Positions 40,630 to 53,263 of a stretch of DNA of 64,000 nucleotides are shown piece after piece. A model generated the notes under the pieces. It was not told the DNA's origin. It worked only from the letters and a program-made list of their open reading frames with translations, and did not search any database. The position numbers and the translations under genes are program-made. The stretch lies in NCBI GenBank assembly GCA_914767715.1, contig OU612071.1:11887493-11951492 (forward strand), read 5' to 3'. The DNA is from Membranipora membranacea (Eukaryota; Bryozoa; Gymnolaemata; Cheilostomatida; Membraniporidae). How positions within the stretch are numbered: position 1 is the stretch's first letter; the number at the start of each line of letters is the position of its first letter.

Positions 40630-42450
40630 GAGTTGTAGCATATACTTATATAATTGTAGCTGTACTCACAACCAATCTTACATTTTCACAGCCGCACAGC
40701 TCTATAACATCTTATTGTAAAGCCATCATGTCCTTGCATCACTTTCACCTGCTTTGGTTTTGCTGTAATCAGATAAAATCAATTATAGATGATGACTTTT
40801 GGCCAATTGGAAATTTGAGACACACATCTTAGATACACACATACAGCCTCCCCATTTCACAAGAATTATATATATTACATATTAATTCCAATGGGTCACA
40901 GGTCAGGGGACTTTTGTACGGAGCCAAAGATATGATGGGTAACTTTAAAAAGAAAAAACTGGAGAGGGCTGTGCTATAACATAGCTTAGTTTTATTTTTT
41001 TAGTTTTACAGGCATCAGGCTAGCATCTATAACTTGTCTCACCGTTTGTTCAATTTGGATTTATGATTTTTACACACTAAATTTGCAACCAAAATCATAT
41101 TATGACTTCAAGTCCAAGCGGATTTGATTTCACATTCACTCCGGAGGCGGAGAGGCATTTTTGATCAGGCGGTGAGCGATCAGGAGGAGTTTAAAATTTA
41201 AAACTGCCCGTAACTGAGTGATCATGACCTGTTAGGGAGCTCGTTACCAAATCACGCAGTCATTGTTAAAAGAAACAGAATATGCAATTTGGGAACAAAT
41301 TTTCCTATTTGACAGACCAAATAAGCGATGATTTTGAGCAAAGTGCAAGTGATGATTTACTTTAAAAAGCCTTGCTCGTAATAATTGGATGACCAGCTAG
41401 TGGATGACCAGCTAGTGATCTCAGTTCCCAATGGCTGACTATTTGATGAATATATGATTATGTACACTCTGAATAAACTATTTGCGAACAATAGGACAAA
41501 TATTGATGAATGAATGCCAAGACTGAGCAATCCAGAACAAGATTGCCTATACGCTGCTAAAACTAAACGCCTAAACATTGCTCTGATGAAAATATTATGG
41601 TCCAACACCTCTCTTCATTTCCCCATTGCTTTACATGCAAATTATATTGACTTCCCACCTCCAAAAGCCTGCTTCAGGTTCTTTCAATTCTTTAACCAGA
41701 CCACTCAAATGGCCTGCTTCTGCTCTGCCATACTTGAGAGTGTCGGATGGAAACTGATTGTAAGATTTTCTTCGGCGCTCCCACAAACACAGCAAGTGCA
41801 TTTTTACAGGTTTACCAGCTAATTTTGTCTAAACTGACTCGTCTGCATAAATCGCCCCAAATTGATTTTGCTAAATTTGTTTAAAACCTCTATCACTGAA
41901 ATTTCATTTGCAAATCCACCAGGGAACATTTTCATGCCTCAATATCACTGACTGCAGCATTATCAACTTGCCTAGATCCTGATTTGACATCAGTCATACT
42001 AATCATTTTAATTTCGAGGAGGGGTGCAAAAACTTGACCTAATTAAATTACAGCTGTATTACCTAATGGTGAGCATGGCGATTGCCAATGACATGAATAT
42101 GCTGTCCTAGAAAGCTAGAGCATGTATCCTACAAGGAACCGGGATTTTATGACAATCGGGGCATTACAGACATATCCAGACATGTTGTAGACACAGGCAC
42201 TCGATGAGTATTCGCTTACTTTTTCAGCCATCTGTTTTCAGTAGTTTCGGAAATATGACCCTCTGATAATTGCACTCTCGGTAACAACGTGCCCTCATCC
42301 AGATACCTAGGTGGAAAAAAGTAATACTGGGGTCAACAGCCTACTCTAGTCACACTACCATGTATGTTTCAATATCTATTTTGCCTTTACCGCATAAAGA
42401 GTTGCCTGCTCTTGTTACCCGAGCAAGCAACTCCCGTTTACAGGTAACTG
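40630..42450. other. Intergenic with decayed MITE
   Basis: About 41225-41400 has the diverged body of the GTCTTTCAAT MITE family. A 102-codon frame (41514-41822) matches nothing I recognise. Confidence 0.4.
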
Positions 42451-42779
42451 TGGGTTGCCTGAGCCATTTGAATACCAAGAATACAGCAAACTAAGTAAGA
42501 GTGCATGTCACCTGCAAGGTAGCTTGTCTATAATCATGCCACGTTTAAATAAAAAGAGAATCGCTAGTAAGCGTAATGGATTTCAGCAAGGCGATGATAG
42601 AATAGCGACACAAGTGTTTAGCCCACAATGCAGCCGCAGGACGGTGAGACTCGACAGCAGACAATATAGGCATATCATTGAAGAGAAAAATGGGTGAGCT
42701 TGACTTGACGCATGAAACTGATGCTTTATTGGCTTTGACCATTTTTTATTCATTCTTAACGGGTGTAGTCACAAACACA

Positions 42780-42840
42780 CGCTTTCATTGTTGATTGTTC
42801 CAGCCCCCAGCACTCTAGGGTGTATACCTCTCCTGTGTAC
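42780..42840 (+). repeat. SINE tail fragment
   Basis: TTGTTCCAGCCCCCAGCAC and GGTGTATACCTCTCC match the tail of the SINE at 43090-43245 without its head. Confidence 0.5.
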
Positions 42841-43089
42841 TTGTCTAATGACTGACTCATGGAAAGACATGTGGCAGCATGGAAAGACATGCTGACAAGC
42901 TGGAAAGACAGCTAAACCAACTACAAGAGGTCCCAGCAATGGGCCATGTAAGGCCAATAACCCTAACACGTACGCTGTGTTTCATAGGGTGGCAATGGTG
43001 GATTGGAATGTGCTGTGGGATGAGAGAACACAACTCCGAGTAGTGTAAAGCGGGTTATCTAATTAGCGCCATCGACCCATTCTTTTTTG

Positions 43090-43245
43090 GGGATGGTGAG
43101 ATGGCGCAATCGGTTAGTGCGCTTGCTATTCACTGCCAGGCGATAAGTGCCGCAGGAGTTGTGGGTTCGAGTCCCACTGGGGGAGCTTTCATTGTTGATT
43201 GTTCCAGCCCCCAGCACCCTTGGGTGTATACCTCTCCAGGTAATA
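43090..43245 (+). mobile_element. tRNA-derived SINE, plus strand
   Basis: A box GGTGAGATGGCGCAATCGG, B box GTGGGTTCGAGTCCCAC, then a short tail GATTGTTCCAGCCCCCAG ending CCTCTCCAGG; a (TA)n run follows. Relatives at 4290-4400 (antisense), 24655-24815, 54705-54850 and 58300-58420 (antisense). Confidence 0.7.
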
Positions 43246-44369
43246 AATTATATATATATACAAATATATATAAATGAAGACTGACATCTGCTGGTTTTCT
43301 GTTTGCAGACATCTGGTGGCGTGAACAGCTCGAGGAGAGAATTCTGGTATGAGAGTTCTTCGGCCCCAGGCAACCTGCAAAGATAAAAGTAAACAGCAAT
43401 CAGATAGCGAAGAGAGGCTAAGGGTGTGGGGAACTTTGTGGTTAACATGGACATGATGGTGCTGATGATGATATGCGCTGCAGGACTTCCAAAAGGGACA
43501 CAGGACATTGGAAACTTCCAGGATTGTCTCATCAGGATGAGCGTAACAAGAAAGAAAGGCCTTACATGCAGCATTTCGTTAACATGCTGGTCAAAAGGCT
43601 GCATCGGTTCTACAAAGCAGCGCAGGAGAGCAGGAGGGGCAGAAGAGGGTAGCTACCAACAAACAGATCAGACATGCTGTGCAGGATAGCTGCCTTGGCA
43701 TGCATGGGGCATGTCAGCTGTTTGCATCACTAGACATGTCACCGCTGGCTCAATCAAACTGCCAAAAGCTGGCCAAGTTGGTGGACAATGAGATGACAGA
43801 CATAAATAGCAGAGACCTGAACAGACTGGCAGGGGAAAAATTTAATGATAACAAACCATGAGGCCTGAACGGGGGAGGGAGGGGAGATTGCCATAATCCG
43901 TTGACAGCCGCCACAATTCAGTAAGGTTTGGCAATAAAGAGAAGATTGGCCTATGTGCCACACAAGGGGTAACAACTGCCATCGATCCGCGAACAACGAT
44001 GGGCAGGGTGCCAAGCCCTACCAATAATCCAAGTAAATCATCGGGTCAGCACGGCCATGGAGTGCTTCGGCGGCAATCATCGGATGTGTTCCAGACTGGT
44101 TGGCAGAAGCTGCTGCGGGACAGAAGAGGACAACTGGATGCTCAGTAGTTCACTGTTCCGGTCTGGGGTGTATAAACTGCAACGAAGAAGAGAAAAAAAA
44201 TCTGTTAGATGTTTTCAATATTCGCCTTCATGCCAACGCCCTTCAAGCGACAAAACTTGGATTTAGTACACAGCGCAACCAGGCATTTAACAGGGCATTG
44301 ATTAAAAATATGCTAAAGAATGTCCTATTCAGTAGCCAAGAGCAAGAACCATGAAGAACAAAGACTAAG

Positions 44370-45940
44370 TGTTCTGAGCTTTTAAGCGTTTAGTTGACAA
44401 AAATACATTTTGAATCGGACCTTACTCATGGGCCATTAGTGTTTTCCATCTTACGTCAAAACGTCTGACAGCTGGAAAGATCAGATGCAGCTGATTAGCT
44501 AAAATTCTGAGCAAAACCTTGAACTCTGAAAAGTTGATGCACCATTTTTCATACAAATGTTAAGGCCAGAAACATGCTATATTCTTGTAAATTAAACAAA
44601 CATGTAAATTTTTCTGAATGAAAGACTGAAAGAACTGGACTTTGAATGAACTGCCCCAGATACTTTTGCTGATAATGCATCGCTTATTCCAATTAAAACT
44701 CCCCCTGGGTCAATCTAACTGAAAAGATCCAGAGCGATTAGCGCTCAGAGCGAGGAGGAAGACAGTCTATAATACCCTCTGTTCCAGCCCCTTACACAGA
44801 ACCACTTAGAAGTAGCGGTCGAATCTAATGTTATGAAGAAGGGCAACATTTGTGTCCAGTGACAACTCTAAATAGAAATACAATGTTGTAAGGAAATGCA
44901 GGCTAGTCATAATTATCTAAACCACATTGTTGTTGATTGAAACAGACCCTAGACAAGCAAGGGCCCCTTTGACTAACATGCCTTTACTTTGCCAACGTCC
45001 AGTATCAACAACTCAATACACCAAACGTTCGGTGTTTTGGGGCTGGTTGATACTGGACATCAGCAAACTACAGGCTTGCATGTCCACGGGGCCAATGGCA
45101 CCAACCACTGATTCCCCTTTTAATTATCTCCTCATATGACCTGTATTGAACAAGCTTGTCAAGACAGGCTAGCTTTCGCATCGTATCGCAGCATGTATTT
45201 TAAGACTTGATGTAGTGACAATAGGCACTACATTCAAAACTATAGAGTAGTTTTTCATCGAGTCCTCCTAGCCCTATGCTCTACTAATTATTGCCTACCT
45301 ACCTTACCCTATTTGTATTGTAAATTATCTCTCAATAGTCTCAGTGAATGTGATAGTGTTTGACTGTAGAAATTAGTGACTATGTAGTTTGACCAAGAGG
45401 TAATGTGTAGTGTAGCCATAAGAACAATGAGAAGGAATTACGATATTGACATCCATGATTATATATTTTTTGTAACCACACACTATACCAGAGGTAACAC
45501 AATTAAGCCTCAATTTAACTCTAACACTTTTGAAGACACCTTTTACAACTGCATGCGATCACATGTTAAATGCTAACACTTAGATTAAATGATTCGATAG
45601 CCCTGATCACAATGACTCATGCTCAACCGTAACAATGTACTAGAATATGCCAATAACTTTTTGGTTTGTGTGCATTATGATTAAATGGGCATGCAACAAC
45701 AACACTTTATTTTTGCGTTTCAGAGGCAAATATTTTATGCTTATTATTTATAGATTTTCTATGCCTGAAAGTTGATTAACTGTGTCTATAAATGTTTTTT
45801 TTTCCATGAGTCTACTGCAGACGCTGACTTCAGATTCAACACTGATCAACGCTAGACCTGAGCAATCAAAACTACACTTCCGTCTTATGCTTTTCCCCAA
45901 AGGCGCGTCGGAGTAACCTGAAAAGAGAGAGAGAGTCCAT
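44370..45940. other. Intergenic, nothing recognised beyond a hairpin-arm relic
   Basis: At about 45150-45170 AAGCTTGTCAAGACAGGCTA is a single arm of the foldback hairpin seen at 3441-3520. No exon supported. Confidence 0.4.
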
Positions 45941-45946
45941 TTGACT

Positions 45947-46189
45947 GGGGGGTCTTTCAATTAGAAACAGCGAAAATTGCAATCTGCTCGCTCACCCAGT
46001 GAGTGAGCGACACCTGCTACCGCTACTAGGCTCTCGCTTTCAGCTAACTCACTCATGATGGAACTATATACACTTTGAGTGCGCGATTTGGGAGCGATTG
46101 TGTCCATCCGTTTGAAAGAGCAAGTGAGTGATAAATTTTAGCGATGTGATAGTGATAACTTGCATCTCTCATTTTAATTGAAGCCCCCC
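45947..46189. mobile_element. MITE, GTCTTTCAAT family
   Basis: GGGGGGTCTTTCAATTAGAA at the left, AATTGAAGCCCCCC at the right, symmetric GAGTGAGCGA interior. Confidence 0.75.
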
Positions 46190-46907
46190 TGGTTAGACCA
46201 AGTAATTGACTCCCTGCTTAGCAATTGTATATTATATAAAGATGATACATAAATAAGAGGATAATGAGTGAATGGATAATACTATACCTGCAGAGTTGAA
46301 GGTATAATAGATAAGTTCAATACTGGTACTCAGACTGAAGCTCCTGTAAGTGAGAAATACTATTTCTTCAGATTGTCTGCTTTTCTGTTACCTGATAACA
46401 ATGGATTCTATCTTCTTGTTTCATGTGAGAAGTGTAGACAACTCTGTTGAGTCACAATGAGGCCCAGGAAAATAAAATTACCAAAACAACATTGGAGATC
46501 AATGAGCAAAAGAGGGAGCTTTGTTTCAAGCAAGGCCCTTCAAGAATCTCACTCCTATTTTATTTCAAGAGTTCTCCTAGTATTATATAAGGCCAATGAA
46601 ATGTAAATAGGAATAGCTCACCAAACCCTCAACTGGGATTCTTATACACAGGTATTTGAGAAAAGGGCTGGAGTTTAGCCATATCTTCTTTTTTTTTGGA
46701 AAAAGAAACTTGTTCTAACATTTTATGATTATGATTATATGTTATTTATATGAGCAATAGTACCTATATAGAAATTGTGGAGTGTTCCTATCACAGGGTT
46801 TGTTTGTTGTCATGTTGTTGTCTGTTGTGCATGTACCGTGTCCATGTATCTTTGAGTTGTCTTCTCTGTTCATACTACTGAGAAGTGACCACCATTCTAC
46901 CAACCCT

Positions 46908-47163
46908 GGGGGTCTTTCAATTAGAGACAGGCAAAATCGCGATCTTGTCGCTCACTCACTGAGTGAGCGATACCTGCTAGTGGTCTTGCTTTCAAATCGC
47001 TCAGTCACTTGATGGAACTATATACATTCTGAGTGAGCGATTTGGGAGCGATTTTCTCTAATTGAAACACCAAGTGAGTGTTTATTTTGAGCGGTGTGAT
47101 AGTGATCTGATAGTGATAACTTGCTTTAGTAAAGGATCACTCTTTCTGATTGAAAGACCCCCC
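46908..47163. mobile_element. MITE, GTCTTTCAAT family
   Basis: GGGGGTCTTTCAATTAGA to TGATTGAAAGACCCCCC, with a small internal duplication of GTGATAGTGAT. Confidence 0.75.
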
Positions 47164-47307
47164 TGACCCAATTTATGACAGAGACTGACTTGACCTGTCC
47201 TGCGGCTGTAGCCTTAAAAAGAATACACATTAGGCACATTTCTCTACTGACTTCGACGGTGAGTGGACTGCATTGTTATAAGCTAGCCATCCTGCTTAAC
47301 CCAACCA

Positions 47308-47520
47308 TCTTATCGCTCACTCGACTACTAGTGAGCTTTACCTGCTAGGCTCTCGCTTTCATATCACTCAGTCATCGATGGGACTATATACATTCTTAGT
47401 GAGCGATTTGGGAACAAATTTGTCCAGTTGAAAGACCGAGTGAGTGATAATTTTGAGCGATTTGTTATAATGGCAACTTGCTATAATAAAGCAACGCTCC
47501 TTCTAATTGGGAGACCCCCT
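47308..47520. mobile_element. MITE, GTCTTTCAAT family, left end lost
   Basis: Starts inside the family at TCGCTCACTCGACTACTAG and ends AATTGGGAGACCCCC. Confidence 0.6.
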
Positions 47521-47949
47521 GTTGAACCCAACTGCTCCTGGCTTTTGGCTGATATGCTCGAGGTTGTCCCTCATTCCACAAGCATTGCGAGAATTTTCCT
47601 TTTAGCACCCCTCCCGTGCCCATATGTTCTCTGGCTGAAACCAGGCGACGTTATTGAGGTAAAGTAACAGCGCTGGTGAACTTTCATATAACCTATGTTG
47701 TTGGATAGGTAATTAGAAATTAATGAGTGAACAAAATCAATCTTATTGCTAATTTAATTATTTATTACAATTACTACGATTGCTGTTACTACTAGCTTGA
47801 TGACTCGATAGGGCGAAATGAGTGGACTCTTTAGCTAGCTGAAGTTTTTGTACATCGGGCCAAATTTATATCGATTGCCTCCTAGTCACAAAGTTAAGTA
47901 ACTCATATTTCTATGTCTGCAATTAAGCTCTTATCTTGGTAATGGTGGG

Positions 47950-48960
47950 AAATTTCTATATTAGCACGCAAACTCGTTGGTGTATGCAAGGGAACAGATC
48001 TGGTGAAACTTTACGCAAGCACGATTCAGCCTTTGCTTTCTCTAAATCCCTATCCTATTCATATTGCAGGTCATGCTACAAGATCATACAAAAAGTAAGG
48101 GACAGGGGAGACATTTTAATAAAATTATGCGATTCGGAGAGAAAGAGAGCTCAAGTTGAGAGCGGTGAGTTCATCAGCAGTAAACTGGTAAGTGTTAACA
48201 AGTACTGAATAAGTGCCGATATTGTGTGACTGTAGATGTGTAGATTCTTGGTGGAGCTCCCTTCAGTTAACATCAGCGACCGACAGATATTTGCTGGTGA
48301 AGACTATAACCAGAAGAGAGCTCAGGTTATTCAAGCGGTCACAAAGCGATTTAGTGTTTTCAGTATACCTCTGTCCGGAAAATTTGGCCGAAAAATTATC
48401 CTCACAATGACTTGCTATCTACCTAAGACATTGCATATTAGTGTGTGATCATCACTCGGATTGGATCGATCGTAAAATAACTTTAACCCCAAATGAATGC
48501 AAAACTGATTTTTGGCCTGAATATGATTACGACAACTACCAATAAAGTGGTGACTTAGAGTTATCCTGACATGGTCAAAGAACAGATAACAACTAATAAA
48601 TATATAAAAATTTACTCTCACAAACATACAATGTGAATCACCTAAGAGGATTAAAGTTTTGCAGGTAAATTTCCCATTCTGGAAATAGCTCATTTTAAGG
48701 AGAGCTAACAATAAGTCAGGGTTATCCTCATAACAGTCCTGCCTCCCAGTCCACATATTTTAGCACTACAATTGTGAACTTGGTAGTCTGTAAGCTAGTC
48801 CTATGAATAAGCTGATTTCTTTTGTGTTTGCTCACTAAGTTAAACATATGCCTACAAAAAGAACTTATCTCATGAAGTGTGGACAGCTGGTAACATTTTA
48901 TACCATCATGGTCTGCGACCTTCATGCCATTAACCTAGAATATAGCTGAATAAGTTTACT
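47950..48960. repeat. Sequence related to the foldback element at 20341-21364
   Basis: Shares blocks such as AGAGTTATCCTGACATGGTC, GAACTTGGTAGTC and GAAGTGTGGACAGCTG with the earlier element but in a different order and without clean inverted arms. Two short frames (48070-48200 and 48236-48330) look mildly coding but match nothing recognised. Confidence 0.45.
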
Positions 48961-49914
48961 AGCTTTGAGCTGACAAGCCCTGATTTCTATAATTCAAACT
49001 AAATCTCCCGATACATGGTACCCACCTCAAGCGTTCAGATTCTTGTATCTTGTATCTACTTAAGCCCCTCTTGACAAGCTTTGGTGGGGGAGGGGTTCCC
49101 TGCTCAACAATGCCTGACAAGTCAGATTTATACCAACCCTAGAGGAGTAATATAATCACATGATGATTCATAAGCTTTTTTATAAGTGCGCCAGATTTTT
49201 AATTTATATGAATTTTCCAACATAATAAATTCAACCATTCTTTATCTTCTTTTAGACAGGGTATTGCTAAGATCAGAGAACTTCCAGAACCCAGACATAT
49301 GACCACAATAATGGTCCTTCTAACAGCGTGTATTGACGTTATGTTCAATTGACGCCACACACATCTGCCTTTTATGGAATGAGGTGATTTTGATGCATTA
49401 GCTATACTGCTGAAAGATGGTTATTGTGCCATTTAAAGGACACTTCAGAGTAACCTAGCAACAATTTTGGCTCAAACTTATTCAATCCGTTTTCAATTGT
49501 TGCTAGAAATCTCAAAAAATCACACACATTTTGACCTGACACGTAAACAGTCACTTTAGGCTCACCATATCTTATATTAAACCAATAATTGTGATGAACG
49601 CAACCAGTGGTGTGGGAGCAGCTCCAAAAGTATGCAAATTGACAAAATTTGCTCTACCGACTCCCATAAAGTTATTATATAATGACCAACTCCCAGAAGA
49701 TACCAATCACCATTTCAAATATAGGGGTTGTCACTTCATTAATATTAAGGTAAAAACTCTAAAATAGAGAAATCATTTGTTTTCAAGATCATTAATGCAT
49801 TTTTGTTAACCAGACCGAATAATCAATTCAATAGCAGAACAACAGTACCCCTAGCTTCACAAACTGTCTGCAAGTTCGCTATTGAGATTTCTCCAATGTT
49901 TTCTAACATTTCAG

Positions 49915-52348
49915 ACACCACACCAGCTAGTTTTGACTTTGAGACACCAAACACATCGAGCAGTCGGCTTCCTTGAAGGTGTTAAAGTTAAAAGTAGATC
50001 AGCCAGTTCTAATGTTAACTCATCGAGTGGTACGTTATATCCAAATTAACAAAATTAAAAGACTTATCTCCAGTCATCTCATGTTTTGCCATAGCAGATA
50101 ATTAGTAGTGGCACTTGCTATATCAATAAATGCTTACCTGCTAAGTCATTGAATACTGTAGTCTGGGCAGGTTGTCCCTACCTCCCCACCGATGACAGCC
50201 TGCACAGGCCAGTAATGCCGACTAACAAAAATATTACATAATGTCATGTAGTAAAATTATTAACTCACTCAGGTATTTGTACATCCTTCTAAGGTCCTAG
50301 CTATAGATTTATAATTTTAAATACCAGTTTTTGTATTTGAATCATATGATTAAATCATATAATATGGTCTGATTTACTGGAAACGCCACTTGTCCCAACG
50401 TCTCAAAGTCATACCAAGACAAGGAGCGTCTGTACACACAATCCACATGTCTATACTATCACTCCTAATCTGGTTTTATGTTTTTTATAGTTAGAAGATG
50501 CACAGTAACCTTTAGCAAGTATGGAAGAGCAGGCAGCTATAGAAGGTAACCCAACTAAACTAAAGACATTGACTTATGTACCAGTGAATGCTGTCATGTG
50601 AGTCTTACTAACATGTATTATGTTTTTTTTGAGCCTATGTAGATGTAGATAAAGGCTAATGTAGATGGTTAGTGCAATACTTAGATTCAAACTTAGAACA
50701 ACTTCCTCAAGGTACTCTCTAAAATCTGTATGACTACATTTTTTTTATTGTAACCATGGTGATATACAATGTTTATGTCTGTTTTGAGTCTATGTCAAGG
50801 TCATTTGGTAAATAGAAGACGCCTCTTTCAATGATCATGTCGACATCAATGTTGCTTTGAATATTAAGGTGGTGAATTTAGGTGATGTACATGGATTCTG
50901 TGGCTCACTCTCTGACAACTTTGGGAACCTTGAATTTAACCTTATATGTCAGAATCTGTGTAATATCTTATCGATTTTATATACGTTACTGCTCCATCGC
51001 AGGTATAATGTAGCATGGACGGAGCTAACAGCTGAGGAGAAGATTGAGTTAGCCAGTAAGGTCAAGGTCATGAATTCCACTGCTACTCAACCTAATGAGA
51101 ACCCATTTGAAGAGCCAGCGGCATCAAGCAGCCAGAACATGAAGTTCTTCAAGGGACTACCTGGTATGTAGGGATTGTGGTCTATATTTCTGTATTATTG
51201 TTGCAGAGATCCATAGTATCAGTTAGATGACGGTTTATGAGTGGTACTTTTAGGGTTTTTCTATATATGAATAAAAAGTCGACTGGCCGATTATTCTTAC
51301 TAAAATATACCCAAATGTAGGTCGTTGCAGATCATTGAGTCTTAGCTGTGAGAAATTTGACATTCATTTTCTCTTCTTCTGTTGAACAATCATTATGTCG
51401 CTCATAATTAGACAGGAAATCAAACATTGGATATGCTCAAATCTAAATTAAGACTGAATCTATCACTATATTTTATTTTTATTTCCTAGGTAGAGTTGAT
51501 ATAAGCGAGGAGATTAGACCCCCAACTCCTCGGGTACGGGGTTATAATTTTGTATCCACGCCTTTACCGAACCCCGACGCAGCGTGTTCAGAGTAGCTGA
51601 TGATAACATGGGGAGAGATTGAGGGTACTACTTTCCTTTTAGATGCTAGTGACAAACCGATCAAACCTGTCACATCAGGGCCAGTGTTCAAGGTACCGTA
51701 ATGTGGCTGCAAACCAGCTAGCATCACTGTTTGTTCAATTTGTTGGTTAAATGACAGTGAGGTCCTTCAATTGAAAACTGCCAAAATCATTATCTGATCA
51801 TTCATGCTGAGAGGACAAAAACTACCTCAGGTCCAAAATCCAAATCATTCACTGATTGGTGAAATTATCAATCTTCCAAGTGAGAAAGATTTGAAAATAT
51901 TAGCCAAAAGAGGCAGAGGACTTAAACTGACGATGAGGATCTGAGTACAGAGAAAACTTAACACGGACTACTAGTGTGTTGTTCATGTGTGACTCATATC
52001 TAATCATGTTAATGTATGGACAGCTACCGGAAATCCTCGTATTGATATGTTGTCGGATATCCGGATCAATAGATCATAGTTTTGTACCAAACAGTCAATT
52101 GAAATGAGCGAATAGCAGATTCTTTTGCTGACAATAACATGTGCAATAACGAAACAATTGCTATCAAATTACCACTTCACCCCCTTCCTGTCATATCTTT
52201 TTTCTAAATAATAATGTAGTAGTGTATTTTATTAGCTGAAGGACGAGCCTAAGAGAGACAGGATCGGGAGAGAGTTAGCAGGAAAAGTGGCTAAACAACA
52301 CAGAGATAAAAAAGGTCATTCTGTGGAGAGGATTAAACATCTCAACAC
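49915..52348 (+). pseudogene. ESS2: ESS2 (DGCR14), copy 2, with stops
   Basis: Five exons are visible in order: from 49915 (TPASFDFETPN, equivalent to the family PYVTPATFETPE motif), 50491-50597 (LEDAQ, then LASMEEQAAIEGNPTKLKTL), 51003-51163 (VAWTELTAEEKIELASKVK ... NENPFEEP), 51490-51692 (PPTPRVRGYNFVSTP ... MITWGEIEG ... TSGPVFK) and 52236-52348 (DRIGRELAGKVAKQHRDKKG). The MxTWGE/I-E and TPRxxGxxFVxTPxPxP motifs are diagnostic for ESS2. Lesions: TAA at 50506-50508 (TTA in copy 3), TAG at 51594-51596 (TCG in copy 3), and a 2-base length difference in the first exon relative to copy 3. N-terminal exons were not found upstream, so the copy is also incomplete. Confidence 0.8.
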
Positions 52349-53263
52349 GTATGTTTCCCTGTATAGATAGCTAGCCTGGTACAGATTGACTGTGTCTGGC
52401 CACAACATATAGGGATTTAGAATTCAGAGGGGCTCAGTTGAATTGACCTCAGCCTGCCCTTCACATTGATAAAGGCCCTGGGTTCACATGCTGCTGCAGT
52501 GCACTCACTACTTGTATTTGTTTGTGCCCAACGGGTTTGCTCAGACTTTCTGTGATGAACTTGTTATCATTATTGTAGTCCCTCCTGACATTGTCACATT
52601 CAATATTCTCACTATCGACACTTTTGAAAGGAGATTCTTATCTCTCATCTAATTAATCTCACTCGGAGCGCTTTAAATGGAGACTCGCAAAGATATGGGG
52701 TACTCCCATATAAAGACAACCTGTCACTGTCATCAAAATCTTTTTTAACAATCAAGAACCTACAATCATGTTTGGCTTTGTTTTACGCCTATTTTGTGTA
52801 ACAGAAAAAAAATTCCATATTGACAGGATAACTTCTATACATACTTATTTTTTTTGCATCATTTTTGACTTGTTTCAAGACCAACTAGAATAATAATTAG
52901 TCAATTCGCCCAACCCTCACATTTGTAGGAGTCAGCATTAAACCTGAACATGAATTACAGCTCTGCATTGTCAGAGTCCATTTTTCCTTTATCATGTAGG
53001 ATTACTGAAATTCGATGATACAATGTGATATTTTAATCAAGGATTCGACAAAGATTGATTGTGTAAAAATAGGGGTTGTCACGCCATTGATATTTAGGTA
53101 ATAGCTCCATAAAAGAGAAATCATTTGTTATTAAGATGATTATTGCATTTTTGTTTACAAGACCGAATAATTATTATCAATAGCAGAACAACAGTACCCC
53201 TAGCTTCACTAACTGTCTGCAAGTTTGCTATAGAGATTTCTCAGATGTTTTCTCACATTTCAG

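Larger units (their letters stand above)
42455..44354 (+). pseudogene. Degenerate coding remnant, unidentified (possibly transposon-derived)
   Basis: Several coding-looking pieces lie in changing frames: MPRLNKKRIASKRNGF and RQYRHIIEEKNG (42538-42697); ERPYMQHFVNMLVKRLHRFY (about 43546-43605); RHAVQDSCLGMHGACQLFAS and LAKLVDNEMTDINSRDLNRL (43670-43840); MECFGGNHRMCS (44057-); INCNEEEKKNLLDVFNIRLH and QAFNRALIKNMLKNVLFSS (to 44354). The C/G/N/H/C spacing in CFGGNHRMC hints at a zinc-binding transposase-like protein, but I cannot name the family. It is interrupted by a SINE at 43090-43245. Frame changes indicate a pseudogene, unless introns are hidden. Confidence 0.4.

Noticed and set aside
51542-51727. 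Open frame on the minus strand (and 54368-54589) as a gene
   Set aside because: It is antisense to the ESS2 exon with PPTPR...SGPVFK; the plus-strand reading matches a known family and has splice sites.
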